Origin: Methylobacter sp.
GTDB taxonomy: Bacteria; Pseudomonadota; Gammaproteobacteria; Methylococcales; Methylomonadaceae
NCBI GenBank assembly: GCA_024636505.1
Contig: JAGXGY010000035.1
Location: 1 to 57,296 of the forward strand
DNA length: 57,296 nt
Direction of reading: 5' to 3'
Positions within the stretch are counted from its first letter, which is position 1, and every line of letters starts with the position of its first letter. The translations under genes and the position numbers were made by a program. A model generated the notes under the pieces. It saw only the letters and a list, made by a program, of their open reading frames with translations. It was not told the DNA's origin and did no database searches. Shown here piece after piece: positions 16,410-26,867 of the stretch.

Positions 16410-17636
16410 TTAAAAGTTACCTTGAAACCAACTCTTCATTCTTGAGAACACGCTGGGGCCATTAGAATCAATTCTGACGCCGACACCCTGGTGTTCTTTA
16501 CCATACATTAACAATCCGACCCCGGTAGAGTGAATCGGATTTTTTACCACTTCTGTTAAACCGGTCACATTTTGCGGCCCACCCATACGAACCGGCATAT
16601 GAAAAATTTCTTCTGCTAAATCAATTAATCCCATGACTTTTGAACTGCCGCCTGTTAACACTATCCCGGCAGCAATTAATTCTTCATAGCCGCTGCGCCT
16701 TAATTCCGATTGAACCAACAGCATTAACTCTTCATAGCGAGGTTCAATAATCTCTGCCAGATTTTGCGTTGAAATCTTGCGCGGCGCTCTATCGCCGATA
16801 CTGGGCACTTCAATCACTTCATCTACATTGGCCAACTGCGTTAAGGCGCAGGCATATTTGCGTTTAATATCCTCAGCATTGAGCGTCGGCGTACGTAACG
16901 CAACAGCAATATCATTGGTCACCTGATCGCCTGCTATGGGGATCACCGCCGTATGCTTGATAGCGCCTTCGACAAAGATCGCAATATCGGTAGTACCGCC
17001 GCCAATATCAATCAGGCAAACGCCCAATTCTTTTTCATCTTCGGTAAGCACCGAATTGCAGGATGCCAATTGCTCCAGCACAATATCATCGACTTCCAGG
17101 CCGCAGCGCCGGATACACTTGACGATATTTTGCGAGGCGCTGACACTACCGGTGACCATGTGAACTTTAGCCTCCAGACGAATACCCGACATTCCGATAG
17201 GCTCTTTGATGCCTTCCTGAAGATCGATCACAAACTCCTGAGGTAAAATATGTAAAATCTTCTGATCCGCAGGAATTGCCACAGCGCGAGCGGAATCGAT
17301 TACTCTATCTATATCATACTGCGTCACTTCCTTATCCTTAATGGCCACGATGCCGTGAGAATTAAGACTACGGATATGACTGCCGGCAATACCGGCATAA
17401 ACCGACTTGATCTGGCATCCCGCCATTAATTCAGCCTCTTCGATAGCGCGCTGGATGGATTGCACAGTCGACTCCAGATTGACCACGACACCTTTTTTCA
17501 GACCGCGCGATGGTGTTGATCCAATGCCGATGATTTCTATATTGCCGTCACTGCTAAGTTCACCAACAATAGCCGCGACCTTCGACGTACCTATGTCCAG
17601 TCCGACTATCAAATTACGCTCTGTTCTTTTCGCCAT
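16410..17636 (-). CDS. ftsA: Cell division protein FtsA
   Basis: Actin-like ATPase that tethers FtsZ to the membrane and recruits late division proteins. It has N-terminal phosphate-binding VGLDIGTSKVAAIV, the second phosphate loop CLIDIGGGTTDIAIF, the adenosine motif VLTGGSSKVMG, and a C-terminal amphipathic helix (FSRMKSWFQGNF) for membrane binding. At 408 residues it is close to E. coli FtsA (420). It sits between ftsQ and ftsZ in the usual order. Confidence 0.97.
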   Translation of the reverse strand: MAKRTERNLIVGLDIGTSKVAAIVGELSSDGNIEIIGIGSTPSRGLKKGVVVNLESTVQSIQRAIEEAELMAGCQIKSVYAGIAGSHIRSLNSHGIVAIKDKEVTQYDIDRVIDSARAVAIPADQKILHILPQEFVIDLQEGIKEPIGMSGIRLEAKVHMVTGSVSASQNIVKCIRRCGLEVDDIVLEQLASCNSVLTEDEKELGVCLIDIGGGTTDIAIFVEGAIKHTAVIPIAGDQVTNDIAVALRTPTLNAEDIKRKYACALTQLANVDEVIEVPSIGDRAPRKISTQNLAEIIEPRYEELMLLVQSELRRSGYEELIAAGIVLTGGSSKVMGLIDLAEEIFHMPVRMGGPQNVTGLTEVVKNPIHSTGVGLLMYGKEHQGVGVRIDSNGPSVFSRMKSWFQGNF

Positions 17637-17665
17637 TTTGTTTACTCTGTGTCACTTTTATAAGA

Positions 17666-18397
17666 TTAGCCATCTATTTCATGTTGCGGATTGGCAATTT
17701 TCTTCCAGTCAATTTCCTTGGTTCCCGGTTTCCATGAAACCGCATATCCATTGGGATATCTCAAATCAACTATGGCTATTCGCTCAACATGTTCTTGTCC
17801 CAATACTTCCAGCGTTTTCAAAAACCGCTGCAATTTTTTTAATTGTTCATTTCGTCCCAACAGTATTTCCAGCCCTGTTGTTAATTTTATCTTCCATGCC
17901 CATCGATCGTTAATCGTAAACTCCGCCATTTTCAGGGACTGATCCGCTAATGCTATATTGACGCCCTTCATGATTTCTAGGGTCTTCGCCTGTTGCTGCT
18001 CAGGCCCTTGCAGAATAGGCATATTTTTAAACTGATCTATATGCTTCGGTGTAATGATCTCGCCTCGGACGGTAATCAGGCTTTGTTGTCCCCATCGTAC
18101 ATAGGGTTTCTTTTCATAGATCTTGATGTCTATCGCATCTGGCCAGACTCGTTTAACCGTTACGCTATCCACCCAAATCAACTCCGAAACAGCCTGATGG
18201 ATGGCTTGCATATCGGCATCAAAAAAGCCGGTCATTACCAAGGGCTGTAAAACCGCCTGTATCTCATCCTTGCTGAGGTATTGAAAAACCCCTTCGCTTC
18301 TTACATATTTAATCGGTATGCTCTTAATGCCTAAACCTGCCATCCAGACTAGGCCGGCCATCAGTGCAACGACGATCATGATTTTTGTAACAGTCAT
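17666..18397 (-). CDS. ftsQ: Cell division protein FtsQ
   Basis: Bitopic membrane protein that links early and late divisome parts through FtsB and FtsL. One membrane segment (about 6-24) is followed by a POTRA domain (about 30-100, with IKYVRSEGVFQYLSKDEI) and a beta domain ending near KEIDWKKIANPQ. At 243 residues it is shorter than E. coli FtsQ (276), mostly because the cytoplasmic tail is almost absent. The start lies 6 nt after the ddl stop, so an upstream extension is unlikely. Confidence 0.9.
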   Translation of the reverse strand: MTVTKIMIVVALMAGLVWMAGLGIKSIPIKYVRSEGVFQYLSKDEIQAVLQPLVMTGFFDADMQAIHQAVSELIWVDSVTVKRVWPDAIDIKIYEKKPYVRWGQQSLITVRGEIITPKHIDQFKNMPILQGPEQQQAKTLEIMKGVNIALADQSLKMAEFTINDRWAWKIKLTTGLEILLGRNEQLKKLQRFLKTLEVLGQEHVERIAIVDLRYPNGYAVSWKPGTKEIDWKKIANPQHEIDG

Positions 18398-18403
18398 CCA
18401 GTA

Positions 18404-19336
18404 TTACCTGTAACTGGTTTCCAGAATACGCCAAACCAACTCATTAAAATCAATACCTGCCTGTCTAGCTGCCATCGGTACCAAGCTGTGATCAGTCATA
18501 CCCGGAACAGTATTAACCTCTATCAATTGATACTGACCCAAATTATCGATAAATACATCCACTCTTCCCCAACCTTCAACACCGGCCACTTGACAGGCGG
18601 TTACCGCCAAGTCCCTGATAACGGATTCCTGATCGGAGCTCAGACCGCAAGGACAGTGATATTGCGTAGTCGTTGCCTGATATTTTGCTTCAAAATCATA
18701 AAATGCATTAGGGGTTTTCAAGCGAATAACCGGCAGCGCTTCATCATCCAGCACCGCAACGGTATACTCTTTGCCAATAACCCAAGCTTCTGCATAAACA
18801 TCGCAATGATATTTTGCTGCCACAATTAAGGCTTTTTGCAATTCATCCCGATTACCCGCCTTGCTCATACCGATGCTGGAACCTTCCTGCGCCGGTTTAA
18901 CGATGACAGGAAAACCCAACTGGGCTATACAAGCATCAAGATCGCTTTCATTTTTCAACAAAAACCATTTTGGCGTGACCAGACCGTAACCCTGCCAGCA
19001 CAACTTGGTTCTCAGTTTATCCATAGTCAATGCCGATGCCATCACGCCACTGCCGGTATAGGGAATTCCCAGCACTTGCAGCACGCCTTGCAGCACGCCG
19101 TCTTCACCGCCGCGTCCGTGGATAATATTAAATACCCGGTCAATCTTTAGCCCTGCCAGCGCGTCAATCGGACTACCGGTAACATCGATAGCTACCGCAT
19201 CTACGCCGTTATTTTTCAAGGCTTCATAAACGGCTGCCCCGCTTCTCAACGAAACCTCCCTTTCCGCCGCCGAACCGCCCATCATTACCGCGACTCGACC
19301 GAATTGTTTCGCCTCATTTACTGTCAATGCTTTCAT
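18404..19336 (-). CDS. ddl: D-alanine--D-alanine ligase Ddl
   Basis: ATP-grasp enzyme that makes D-Ala-D-Ala for the peptidoglycan precursor. Seen: VAVMMGGSAAEREVSLRSG at the N-terminus, IHGRGGEDG, the ATP-grasp lysines (VKPAQEGSSIG), and the metal and dipeptide site YQLIEVNTVPGMTDHSLVP. It has 310 residues. The start MKALTVNEA overlaps the murB stop as ATGA; a start seven codons upstream is less likely. Confidence 0.97.
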   Translation of the reverse strand: MKALTVNEAKQFGRVAVMMGGSAAEREVSLRSGAAVYEALKNNGVDAVAIDVTGSPIDALAGLKIDRVFNIIHGRGGEDGVLQGVLQVLGIPYTGSGVMASALTMDKLRTKLCWQGYGLVTPKWFLLKNESDLDACIAQLGFPVIVKPAQEGSSIGMSKAGNRDELQKALIVAAKYHCDVYAEAWVIGKEYTVAVLDDEALPVIRLKTPNAFYDFEAKYQATTTQYHCPCGLSSDQESVIRDLAVTACQVAGVEGWGRVDVFIDNLGQYQLIEVNTVPGMTDHSLVPMAARQAGIDFNELVWRILETSYR

Positions 19337-20220
19337 ATTGCTACGCCTACCATACAAACCTCAGTCTGCAAGACGACTCCCTGCTGTTGTTTAACTTTAT
19401 CCTGTACATAATAAATCAGGGCTTCGATGTCTGCTGCCGTTGCATTACCGGTATTGACAATAAAATTCGCATGCTTTTCCGAGACGCAAGCACCGCCGAT
19501 TGCATAGCCCTTTAAGCCGACTTGCTCTATCATCCTTGCCGCATAATCGTCTTTCGGATTTTTAAATACCGAGCCGCAACTGGGCTGACTGGTCGGTTGC
19601 GTTGCACCTCGCTTTTCCAATAAACCCTTGATTTTTTGCTGACTTAAGGCGGTATCGCCTTGCTGTAACGTTAATTGGCAGGATAAAAACCACTCGTTAT
19701 TTAAGCCTTTGACCGATCGGTAACTCACCGAAAAATCCTGTGGCTTTTTATGCGTTACCTTACCCGACGCATCCAGCATGTCCACACCGTTAACAATGGC
19801 CCAGGTTTCCCCGCCAAAAGCTCCGGCGTTCATCTTCAAGGCTCCGCCCATGGTTCCGGGTATGCCGGCCAAAAACTCTGCACCGGTTAAGCCGCATTCC
19901 CCACAAAATCGCGCCACATGAGCGCAGGGAACTCCCGCTTCGACATACACCAAACCATCGTCGGTCAAGCGTATTTCTTTTAATCGTCCCCTGGTATTGA
20001 CCACCGTACCACGTATGCCGCCGTCCCTGACCAATAAATTACTGCCCAGCCCCATCCAGAACACCGACTCAGATTCGGGTAAAGCCTTGATAAAGTCAAT
20101 CAGATCCTGCAGGTTATGCGGGATGTACAGCTGATCTGCGGGGCCGCCAACGCGCCAACTGGTGTACTTCGCCAGTTTCTCATGCTTAAGTAAGCGGCCT
20201 TTCAGTAATTGCTCCTGCAT
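19333..20220 (-). CDS. murB: UDP-N-acetylenolpyruvoylglucosamine reductase MurB
   Basis: FAD- and NADPH-dependent reductase that makes UDP-MurNAc. The FAD domain has YTSWRVGGPADQLYIP and the phosphate loop FLAGIPGTMGGALKMNAG. The active-site Ser is in PSCGSVFKNP. At 295 residues it is the shorter type II form, not the 342-residue E. coli type I. The start at MQEQLL is chosen because GGAGG lies about 7 nt upstream. A small ORF overlaps this ATG as TAATG. It is separated from murC by an unusually long gap. Confidence 0.95.
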   Translation of the reverse strand: MQEQLLKGRLLKHEKLAKYTSWRVGGPADQLYIPHNLQDLIDFIKALPESESVFWMGLGSNLLVRDGGIRGTVVNTRGRLKEIRLTDDGLVYVEAGVPCAHVARFCGECGLTGAEFLAGIPGTMGGALKMNAGAFGGETWAIVNGVDMLDASGKVTHKKPQDFSVSYRSVKGLNNEWFLSCQLTLQQGDTALSQQKIKGLLEKRGATQPTSQPSCGSVFKNPKDDYAARMIEQVGLKGYAIGGACVSEKHANFIVNTGNATAADIEALIYYVQDKVKQQQGVVLQTEVCMVGVAI

Positions 20221-20306
20221 TACTTTACCTCCTGCAACCATGCAATCGTCAGCAACAGCTTTATGCTATCGTCCTGCGCCCTTGCAATCGTTAATTCAAT
20301 TGTCAT
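20220..20306 (-). CDS. Possible 28-residue leader ORF overlapping murB
   Basis: An ATG-initiated frame of 28 codons (MTIELTIARAQDDSIKLLL to LQEVK) ends in TAATG with the A of the murB start shared, and it spans the murB ribosome binding site. It is the only coupled ORF in the murC-murB gap. Ribosome binding for it is poor (GAGG about 15 nt away). It may be a leader peptide or a chance ORF. Confidence 0.3.
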   Translation of the reverse strand: MTIELTIARAQDDSIKLLLTIAWLQEVK

Positions 20307-20624
20307 TTCTCGTAGAGACCTCACACTGAAAAGTGTGTACTAAGTTCTGTCACCACAGAACAATAATTCGTCAGTATTTTCATAATTTGCTAAAAATCGA
20401 TTTAATTAATTTTGGCCAGTAAAACCTACTTTAATCTTGTCTATTTCAGGGATTCACCAAAAATATACAACATGACTCCCTATCTTATTCGTTAAGCAAC
20501 GATAATGTACGGCATTAATTAATAGAATGACATAAGCAGAACTACATAGACTTGGCTGACAGCCTAGAGAGTCACATCAAAACCAATGGCTTATCAATAT
20601 GCGAAAATTACTTACCGGGTTTTA
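20242..20624 (-). other. murC-murB spacer with two hairpins
   Basis: Apart from the small ORF, this AT-rich spacer has no gene. Two perfect hairpins are present: CACACT-GAAA-AGTGTG (about 20322-20337) and GTTCTGT-CACC-ACAGAAC (about 20345-20362). Neither has a T tract. They could affect mRNA stability or signal a mobile insertion that separated murC from murB. Confidence 0.5.
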
Positions 20625-22061
20625 TTACAGAGAGAGAATTGTTGCTAACAACTGTGGCAACTGTGACGCAACCTGCCCGACATTACCCGCTCCCATGGTT
20701 AATATCACGTCATCAGGGTTTACGATGCCTACCAATATTTCAGGCAATTCTTCCCAGTTTTCGATAAATACCGGATCGACTTGTCCGCGCACCCGAATTG
20801 CCCGGCTTAACGCCCTGCCGTCCGCGCCAGGAATAACCGCCTCACCGGCCGCATAAACATCCATCAAAATCAGCACATCAACGGTTGACAGCACTTGCAC
20901 AAAATCTTCGAACAAATCCCGGGTGCGGGTATATCGATGAGGTTGAAAGACAACTACCGAACGCCGATCCGGCCATGCCTGACGCAAGGCTTCAAGTGTT
21001 GCCGCAATCTCACGCGGATGATGTCCATAATCATCGACCAGCGTCAATTTTCCGCTACCCAGCGGCAAGTCACCGTTAATTTGAAAACGCCTGCCTATAC
21101 CTTTGAACGCTCCCAGACTTTTGATAATGGCATCATCATCTACCGCCAGCTTCGTTGCGACGCTAATCGCCGCCAGTGCATTCAGCATGTTATGCCAGCC
21201 GGGCATATTCAACGTAATATGCAACGGCGGATAGTCGCCTCTTCGCATCACTTCAAAAGACGTATGCATGCCCTGCTGTTTGATATTTATCGCACGTACA
21301 TCGGCATCTTCATGGACGCCGTAAGTCGTTACCGGCTTGGATATTTCCGGCAAAATCGCCCTGACGCCTTCATCATCCAGACACATTACCGCTAATCCGT
21401 AAAAGGGAAGATGATGTAAAAACTCGATAAAAGTATCTTTTAATCGCTGATAACTGCCTTCATAGGTCGCCATATGATCCTGGTCAATATTGGTGACTAT
21501 GGCCATCATCGGCTGCAAATACAGAAACGAAGCATCGCTTTCATCCGCCTCTGCAACCAAATAATGACCCAAACCTAATTTAGCATTACTGCCCGCGCTG
21601 TTTAAACGCCCACCGATGACAAAGGTAGGATCAAGCCCCCCTTCGGCCAGAATACTTGCAGTCAAACTTGTGGTTGTGGTTTTGCCATGGGTTCCGGCAA
21701 CGGCAATGCCGAATCTGAAACGCATCAACTCGGCCAGCATTTCCGCACGCGGTATGACCGGTATTCTATTGAGATAAGCCTCATCAATTTCTTCGTTACT
21801 ACGATCAATTGCACTGGATGCTACCACCACATCGACCTGCGCAATATTGTCCCGCTTATGTCCAATATTAATGGTCACGCCTAAGTCAGCCAGTCTTTTT
21901 GTTACCGGGCTTTCTTTAATATCGGAACCTGAAACATGATAACCCAGATTCGACAACACCTCGGCAATGCCGCTCATACCGGTGCCGCCTATGCCGACAA
22001 AATGTATCCGGTCAATATTACCTAATGCCTGGGTCGGCATCTGGCTGCTTGGGCGATTCAT
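20625..22061 (-). CDS. murC: UDP-N-acetylmuramate--L-alanine ligase MurC
   Basis: Mur ligase that adds L-Ala to UDP-MurNAc. The N-terminal Rossmann part has [18 protein letters not shown], the central ATP site is [11 protein letters not shown], and the C-terminal domain has [10 protein letters not shown] with [12 protein letters not shown]. It has 478 residues with the start at MNRPSSQ, which overlaps the murG stop as ATGA. A start seven codons upstream is possible but unnecessary. Confidence 0.97.
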   Translation of the reverse strand: MNRPSSQMPTQALGNIDRIHFVGIGGTGMSGIAEVLSNLGYHVSGSDIKESPVTKRLADLGVTINIGHKRDNIAQVDVVVASSAIDRSNEEIDEAYLNRIPVIPRAEMLAELMRFRFGIAVAGTHGKTTTTSLTASILAEGGLDPTFVIGGRLNSAGSNAKLGLGHYLVAEADESDASFLYLQPMMAIVTNIDQDHMATYEGSYQRLKDTFIEFLHHLPFYGLAVMCLDDEGVRAILPEISKPVTTYGVHEDADVRAINIKQQGMHTSFEVMRRGDYPPLHITLNMPGWHNMLNALAAISVATKLAVDDDAIIKSLGAFKGIGRRFQINGDLPLGSGKLTLVDDYGHHPREIAATLEALRQAWPDRRSVVVFQPHRYTRTRDLFEDFVQVLSTVDVLILMDVYAAGEAVIPGADGRALSRAIRVRGQVDPVFIENWEELPEILVGIVNPDDVILTMGAGNVGQVASQLPQLLATILSL

Positions 22062-23149
22062 AGACCGGCCTCCGCAATACAAATACCGGCAACAATCTCT
22101 GTTGCATCCAAGCGTGCGTACTCTCTTGCCGTTTTACTCATCACATCCAATTGCTTCATTACCTGTGTTATCTGTTCTACCAACGTTGTTGCGTTCAAAT
22201 CTTTTTGCATCAATAACTGCGCTGCACCGGCATCGGTTAAATAGCGGGCATTGGCGGTTTGATGATCATCAATCGCGGTCGGCAACGGTATAAATATCGC
22301 AGGAACGCCTGCTGCCGCCACTTCACTGACAGTCATAGCGCCGGACCGACAAATCACCAGATCCGCCCACTGATAGGCCGACACCATATCGTCTATAAAG
22401 GCTCTGACTTCGGCATTCACGCCTAAGGTTTTATACCGGTTTTCGACCTGCTGCTGCATGGCCGCGCCGGTTTGGTGTTTTACTTTGGCGTTGTTTAACA
22501 CCGCCAGAGCTTCAGGTACGATTTCATTCAATACTTGAGCTCCCTGGCTGCCGCCGACCACTAATATGTTAATCCCCACCAACTCCCGTGTTGAAAAAGG
22601 CCCGGCAGGGGGAATGACGAACTGTTTTCTTAACGGATTTCCGGTAAATGTGGCCTTCAGCTTTTTATCAAAACTACCCGGAAATGCTTCCAATACCTGA
22701 TTAGCCATGGGTGCCAGCAAACGGTTGGTGGTACCGGGAACCCGATTTTGCTCATGAATGATCAGCGGTATGCCTAATAGCTTTGCCATCAAGCCGCCGG
22801 GACCTGCCACAAACCCGCCCATACCCAATACCACATCCGGTTTACGCTTTTGCAATGTTTTCAATGCCTGACCACAAGCCTTTATCAGCAACAATACGGC
22901 TGTTATTTTCGACAGCCATCCCTTTCCCCTGACGCCGGAAACCGACAGCCAGTCTATATCTATACCCTGTTCAGGAATTACCCGGCTTTCTAAACCCTTG
23001 TGCGTACCCAGCCAACTGACCTGCCAACCGTTTTCGAGTAACTCTTGAGCTACCGCCAATGCAGGAAACACATGTCCGCCGGTTCCTCCGGCCATAATAA
23101 CGATGCGCCGTCGATAGGGCATAGGCGAGCAGCGGAAGCTTTTAACCAT
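22058..23149 (-). CDS. murG: N-acetylglucosaminyltransferase MurG
   Basis: Peripheral membrane GT-B enzyme that converts lipid I to lipid II. Seen: the N-terminal [31 protein letters not shown] and a C-terminal UDP-GlcNAc site ([26 protein letters not shown]). 363 residues from MVKSFRC; a shorter start at [13 protein letters not shown] (23122) is also possible. The chosen start overlaps the ftsW stop by 8 nt. Confidence 0.96.
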   Translation of the reverse strand: MVKSFRCSPMPYRRRIVIMAGGTGGHVFPALAVAQELLENGWQVSWLGTHKGLESRVIPEQGIDIDWLSVSGVRGKGWLSKITAVLLLIKACGQALKTLQKRKPDVVLGMGGFVAGPGGLMAKLLGIPLIIHEQNRVPGTTNRLLAPMANQVLEAFPGSFDKKLKATFTGNPLRKQFVIPPAGPFSTRELVGINILVVGGSQGAQVLNEIVPEALAVLNNAKVKHQTGAAMQQQVENRYKTLGVNAEVRAFIDDMVSAYQWADLVICRSGAMTVSEVAAAGVPAIFIPLPTAIDDHQTANARYLTDAGAAQLLMQKDLNATTLVEQITQVMKQLDVMSKTAREYARLDATEIVAGICIAEAGL

Positions 23150-24311
23150 ATCGTTTTCTCGTTCCGATACGCCGCGCAGAAGCTGTACCGGCATTTATCT
23201 CCATAACTTCACTTTGCACCCGAGATAACAAGCCAATCGCACTGCACATGATTATCATGCTGCCGCCGCCATAACTCATTAATGGCAATGTCAGCCCTTT
23301 AGTCGGTAGAATTCCCATATTAACCCCCATATTGACGAATGACTGAAAGCCAAACCAAATGCCCAGTCCATAAGCAATAAATGCGGAAAACCGTTGACCT
23401 GCCTGTTCGGCTGCTACACCTATGGCAAAGATGCGCCAGACCAATAACGAAAATAAACCGATAACAATAACCACGCCCACTAATCCTAATTCTTCGGCAA
23501 TGACTGAGAATAAAAAATCGGTGTGGGCTTCAGGCAAATAAAATAATTTTTGTATGCCGCTACCCAAACCTACCCCCAACCATTCGCCGCGCCCAAAGGA
23601 AATAAGCGCTTGGACTAATTGAAAACCGCTTTTCAACGGGTCAGCCCAAGGATCCATAAAACTGGTCACCCGAATCAAACGGTAGGGTGAAAAATAAATC
23701 AATAATATTGCCAGCACCCCAAGAGCTAACAGCAGCACGATAAATTGCGTCAGTCTGGCTCCGGCTAAAAACATAAGGCCCATGGCTATCATGATAATAA
23801 CGACAGCTGAGCCAAAATCCGGCTCCAATAACAACAACAGACTGGCCACTGAAAACAACCCTAACGGCTTTAGCAAACCAAAAGTCTCCGTCTGTACCGA
23901 CTCCTGGTATCGAGTGACATAACTGGCCATATAGATGACGGAAAAATACTTCACGACTTCAGACACCTGTATCCTTACCCCGCCTATCGACAACCAGCGC
24001 ATGCTGCCGTTAACCTTTACGCCAAGACCAGGTATCAACACAATAATCAGCAACAGCAATCCCGCGATAAATAACCGGGGGGCATTCTGTTCCCAGATCT
24101 TCATTGGCACTGCTGCCACTAATCCGCCAAAAAACACGCCCAATCCTATGTGCATTATCTGCCTGACGGGATAATACAATCCATCGCCAGTCATTTTTAT
24201 ACCCAGATGCAATGATGCGGAGGCAACCATCACATAGCCGATCAACAACAAACTGATGCTCACCGAAAGCAACACCGGATCAAAATGAAATCGGCCGATC
24301 CGATTTTTCAT
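23142..24311 (-). CDS. ftsW: Septal peptidoglycan polymerase FtsW
   Basis: SEDS-family membrane glycosyltransferase that polymerises lipid II at the septum with FtsI. Many hydrophobic segments, consistent with 10 membrane helices. Conserved parts include GLGSGIQKLFYLPEAHTDFLFSVIAEE and KGLTLPLMSYGGGSM. It has 389 residues from MKNRIG, with GGGAG 6 nt upstream. A longer frame overlapping murD does not look like FtsW. Confidence 0.96.
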   Translation of the reverse strand: MKNRIGRFHFDPVLLSVSISLLLIGYVMVASASLHLGIKMTGDGLYYPVRQIMHIGLGVFFGGLVAAVPMKIWEQNAPRLFIAGLLLLIIVLIPGLGVKVNGSMRWLSIGGVRIQVSEVVKYFSVIYMASYVTRYQESVQTETFGLLKPLGLFSVASLLLLLEPDFGSAVVIIMIAMGLMFLAGARLTQFIVLLLALGVLAILLIYFSPYRLIRVTSFMDPWADPLKSGFQLVQALISFGRGEWLGVGLGSGIQKLFYLPEAHTDFLFSVIAEELGLVGVVIVIGLFSLLVWRIFAIGVAAEQAGQRFSAFIAYGLGIWFGFQSFVNMGVNMGILPTKGLTLPLMSYGGGSMIIMCSAIGLLSRVQSEVMEINAGTASARRIGTRKRYG

Positions 24312-24336
24312 TGATGCTCCCGACGTTGTTGATAAC

Positions 24337-25761
24337 TCATATCGCCGCCACAGATGGCAAAACCAAAGCAGCTGCCTTAGGCGATGCTGCACCGTCAACC
24401 AACGTCAACACAGCTTTGGTAAATTTATCGCCCCTGTCTTGATAATTCTTATATTGATCCAGACTGGCGCATGCAGGAGATAGCAAAACGCTATCCCCTG
24501 CATCGGCAATATCCGCTGCAACCCGTACTGCTTGCGCCATATTATCTGCCGAATAAACCGGCACACAATCATTCAAGGCCTGTTTTATCAGCGCGGCATC
24601 CTTACCTATCAATACCACGCTTTTGGCTTTTTCTTTGATGACGGGGACCAATTCATTCATATCGGCACCTTTTCCGTCACCGCCGGCAATCAAAATCACC
24701 TTACGCGAATAACCCTGCAAAGCTGCAATGCAGGCACCGATATTGGTCGCCTTGGAATCATTAACCCAGGTAATACCCCGTATTTCTGCGACACGCTGCA
24801 TCCTGTGGTCTAATCCTCTGAATTTTCGCAAAGCATTGCACATCACCGGTTCATCCAGTCCCACGACCCGGCCCAAGGCTAATGCAGCCAAGGCATTTGC
24901 CGCGTTATGCCTGCCTTCAAGCGGTAATTCAGCCAACGGCATCAAACAGGATTCATCATGCATTAGATACTCTGTGCTCTCCTTAAATGCCAGGTGGAAA
25001 TCGGCTTTCTTGTTAATAGAGAAGGTAAATATCTTCCTGTCTTTATCCTGCATCGCATAAACAACAGGGTCGTCGGCATTAATGATCATCACGCCATCAC
25101 CTCTAAATATCCGTTGTTTTTCTCGTGCGTATTCGGCTAAATCGACATGCCGATCCAAATGGTCAGCACTGATATTCAGTACCGTTGCGGCAACCGCATT
25201 CAAGGCTGAAGTGCGTTCCAGTTGAAAACTCGACAGTTCCAGTACGTACAGTTGCGCATTTAACTTCAGTAAATCCAAGGCCGGCGTACCCAGGTTTCCA
25301 CCTATACCGACTTTTATTCCTGCGGCTTTTACCATTTCACCCAGCATCGTGGTCACAGTGCTTTTGCCATTGGAGCCGCTGATAGCGACAATGGGTGCAT
25401 TCACCGAACAGGCAAACAGATCTATATCGCTGACTATTTTCGAGCCGTTGGCTATGGCTTTAATAATGGCTCGCTCATTCAGCGATACACCGGGACTGAC
25501 CACCAGATGGGTCGCCACCTGAAAGGCATCCTCATCGAAACCTCCGGTAAACACCGGTGTGTCGGGCATTTGCTGAAAAAAATCAGCCATCATCGGTGGT
25601 TTGTCACGGCTATCGACAATGGCAAATTTAAAGCCCAAGCTGTGCAAATAATGCGCAACCGAAACGCCGGTGTTACCAAGACCCACAACCAGAATTTTGG
25701 CTGTTTGCGGATCCAAAGCAAAATGCTGTTTTAACAATACTGTAATGGCTGCACTATCCAT
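24337..25761 (-). CDS. murD: UDP-N-acetylmuramoylalanine--D-glutamate ligase MurD
   Basis: Mur ligase that adds D-Glu. N-terminal Rossmann domain (ILVVGLGNTGVSVAHYL), ATP site ISGSNGKSTVTTM, DHRMQRVAEIRGITWVNDSKATN, and a C-terminal domain with VLLSPACASLDQYKNYQDRGDKF. At 474 residues it is longer than E. coli MurD (438), mostly through an extended N-terminus and C-terminal tail. It lies 3 nt after mraY. Confidence 0.96.
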   Translation of the reverse strand: MDSAAITVLLKQHFALDPQTAKILVVGLGNTGVSVAHYLHSLGFKFAIVDSRDKPPMMADFFQQMPDTPVFTGGFDEDAFQVATHLVVSPGVSLNERAIIKAIANGSKIVSDIDLFACSVNAPIVAISGSNGKSTVTTMLGEMVKAAGIKVGIGGNLGTPALDLLKLNAQLYVLELSSFQLERTSALNAVAATVLNISADHLDRHVDLAEYAREKQRIFRGDGVMIINADDPVVYAMQDKDRKIFTFSINKKADFHLAFKESTEYLMHDESCLMPLAELPLEGRHNAANALAALALGRVVGLDEPVMCNALRKFRGLDHRMQRVAEIRGITWVNDSKATNIGACIAALQGYSRKVILIAGGDGKGADMNELVPVIKEKAKSVVLIGKDAALIKQALNDCVPVYSADNMAQAVRVAADIADAGDSVLLSPACASLDQYKNYQDRGDKFTKAVLTLVDGAASPKAAALVLPSVAAI

Positions 25762-25764
25762 TTT

Positions 25765-26847
25765 TTATCTCAATTTTAAAGTAGCCAAACCGATTAGCAC
25801 CAAAATGACGGTAATAATCCAAAAGCGCACGATAACGCGAGGTTCCGGCCAGCCTTTTAATTCAAAATGATGATGGATCGGTGCCATACGAAAAACACGT
25901 TTTCCGGTCAATTTGAACGAAGCCACCTGGATGATCACCGATACGGTTTCCATGACAAAGACCCCCCCCATAATCATCAATACGATTTCTTGCCTGACCA
26001 GTACCGCCAATACGCCTAAAGCCGCACCCAGCGCCAGCGCACCGACATCACCCATAAAAACCATCGCGGGGTAAGCGTTAAACCACAGAAAACCCAAGCC
26101 GGCACCGACTAATGCCGCACAAAATACGATCAGTTCCCCGGCATTAGGCAAATAAGGTATCGCCAAATATTGCGAAAAAGTCACATGACCCGATAAATAG
26201 GCAAAAATCCCCAAACCGCTTGCAACCATCACCGTCGGCATAATCGCCAGTCCGTCCAAGCCATCGGTTAGATTGACAGCGTTACTGGTTCCAACTATCA
26301 CAAAATAAGTCAGCACTATATACATCCATCCCAACTCCAGCATAACGTCTTTAAAGAAAGGGACGATCAACTGTGTTTCTGCCGGCAATATTGCGCTTTT
26401 GTACAAAAAAACCGCCGCCAGCAAACCGATGACCGATTGCCAAGTATATTTAGCCTTGGCTGACAATCCGTCACTGTTGCCTTTGATGACTTTTCTATAA
26501 TCATCGACAAAACCGATAATGCCGTAACCCAGGGTTACCAATAAAATAACCCATATGTAGCGGTTGCCCAGATCTGCCCATAACAGCGTACTGAATGCAA
26601 TTGAAACCAGTATCAAAGTTCCGCCCATGGTCGGCGTACCGGCTTTCTCGTAATGCGATTGAGGCCCTAGCTCACGGATACTTTGTCCGATCTTATTACG
26701 GCTTAACCTCCTGATCATGACCGGTCCGATAACAAAAGAAATAACCAGCGAGGTTAAGGCGCCAAGAATGGCGCGAAATGTCAGGTACTGAAATACCCTA
26801 AAACTGCTATCAAAGGCCATTAAATAATCGGCAAAATAAAGTAACAT
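25765..26847 (-). CDS. mraY: Phospho-MurNAc-pentapeptide transferase MraY
   Basis: Integral membrane enzyme that makes lipid I from UDP-MurNAc-pentapeptide and undecaprenyl phosphate. It has 360 residues (same as E. coli) with about ten membrane segments. Catalytic motifs are [25 protein letters not shown], and [11 protein letters not shown], plus the histidine loop [12 protein letters not shown]. Confidence 0.98.
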   Translation of the reverse strand: MLLYFADYLMAFDSSFRVFQYLTFRAILGALTSLVISFVIGPVMIRRLSRNKIGQSIRELGPQSHYEKAGTPTMGGTLILVSIAFSTLLWADLGNRYIWVILLVTLGYGIIGFVDDYRKVIKGNSDGLSAKAKYTWQSVIGLLAAVFLYKSAILPAETQLIVPFFKDVMLELGWMYIVLTYFVIVGTSNAVNLTDGLDGLAIMPTVMVASGLGIFAYLSGHVTFSQYLAIPYLPNAGELIVFCAALVGAGLGFLWFNAYPAMVFMGDVGALALGAALGVLAVLVRQEIVLMIMGGVFVMETVSVIIQVASFKLTGKRVFRMAPIHHHFELKGWPEPRVIVRFWIITVILVLIGLATLKLR

Positions 26848-26867
26848 GCTATATCCTGAAATTCTGT

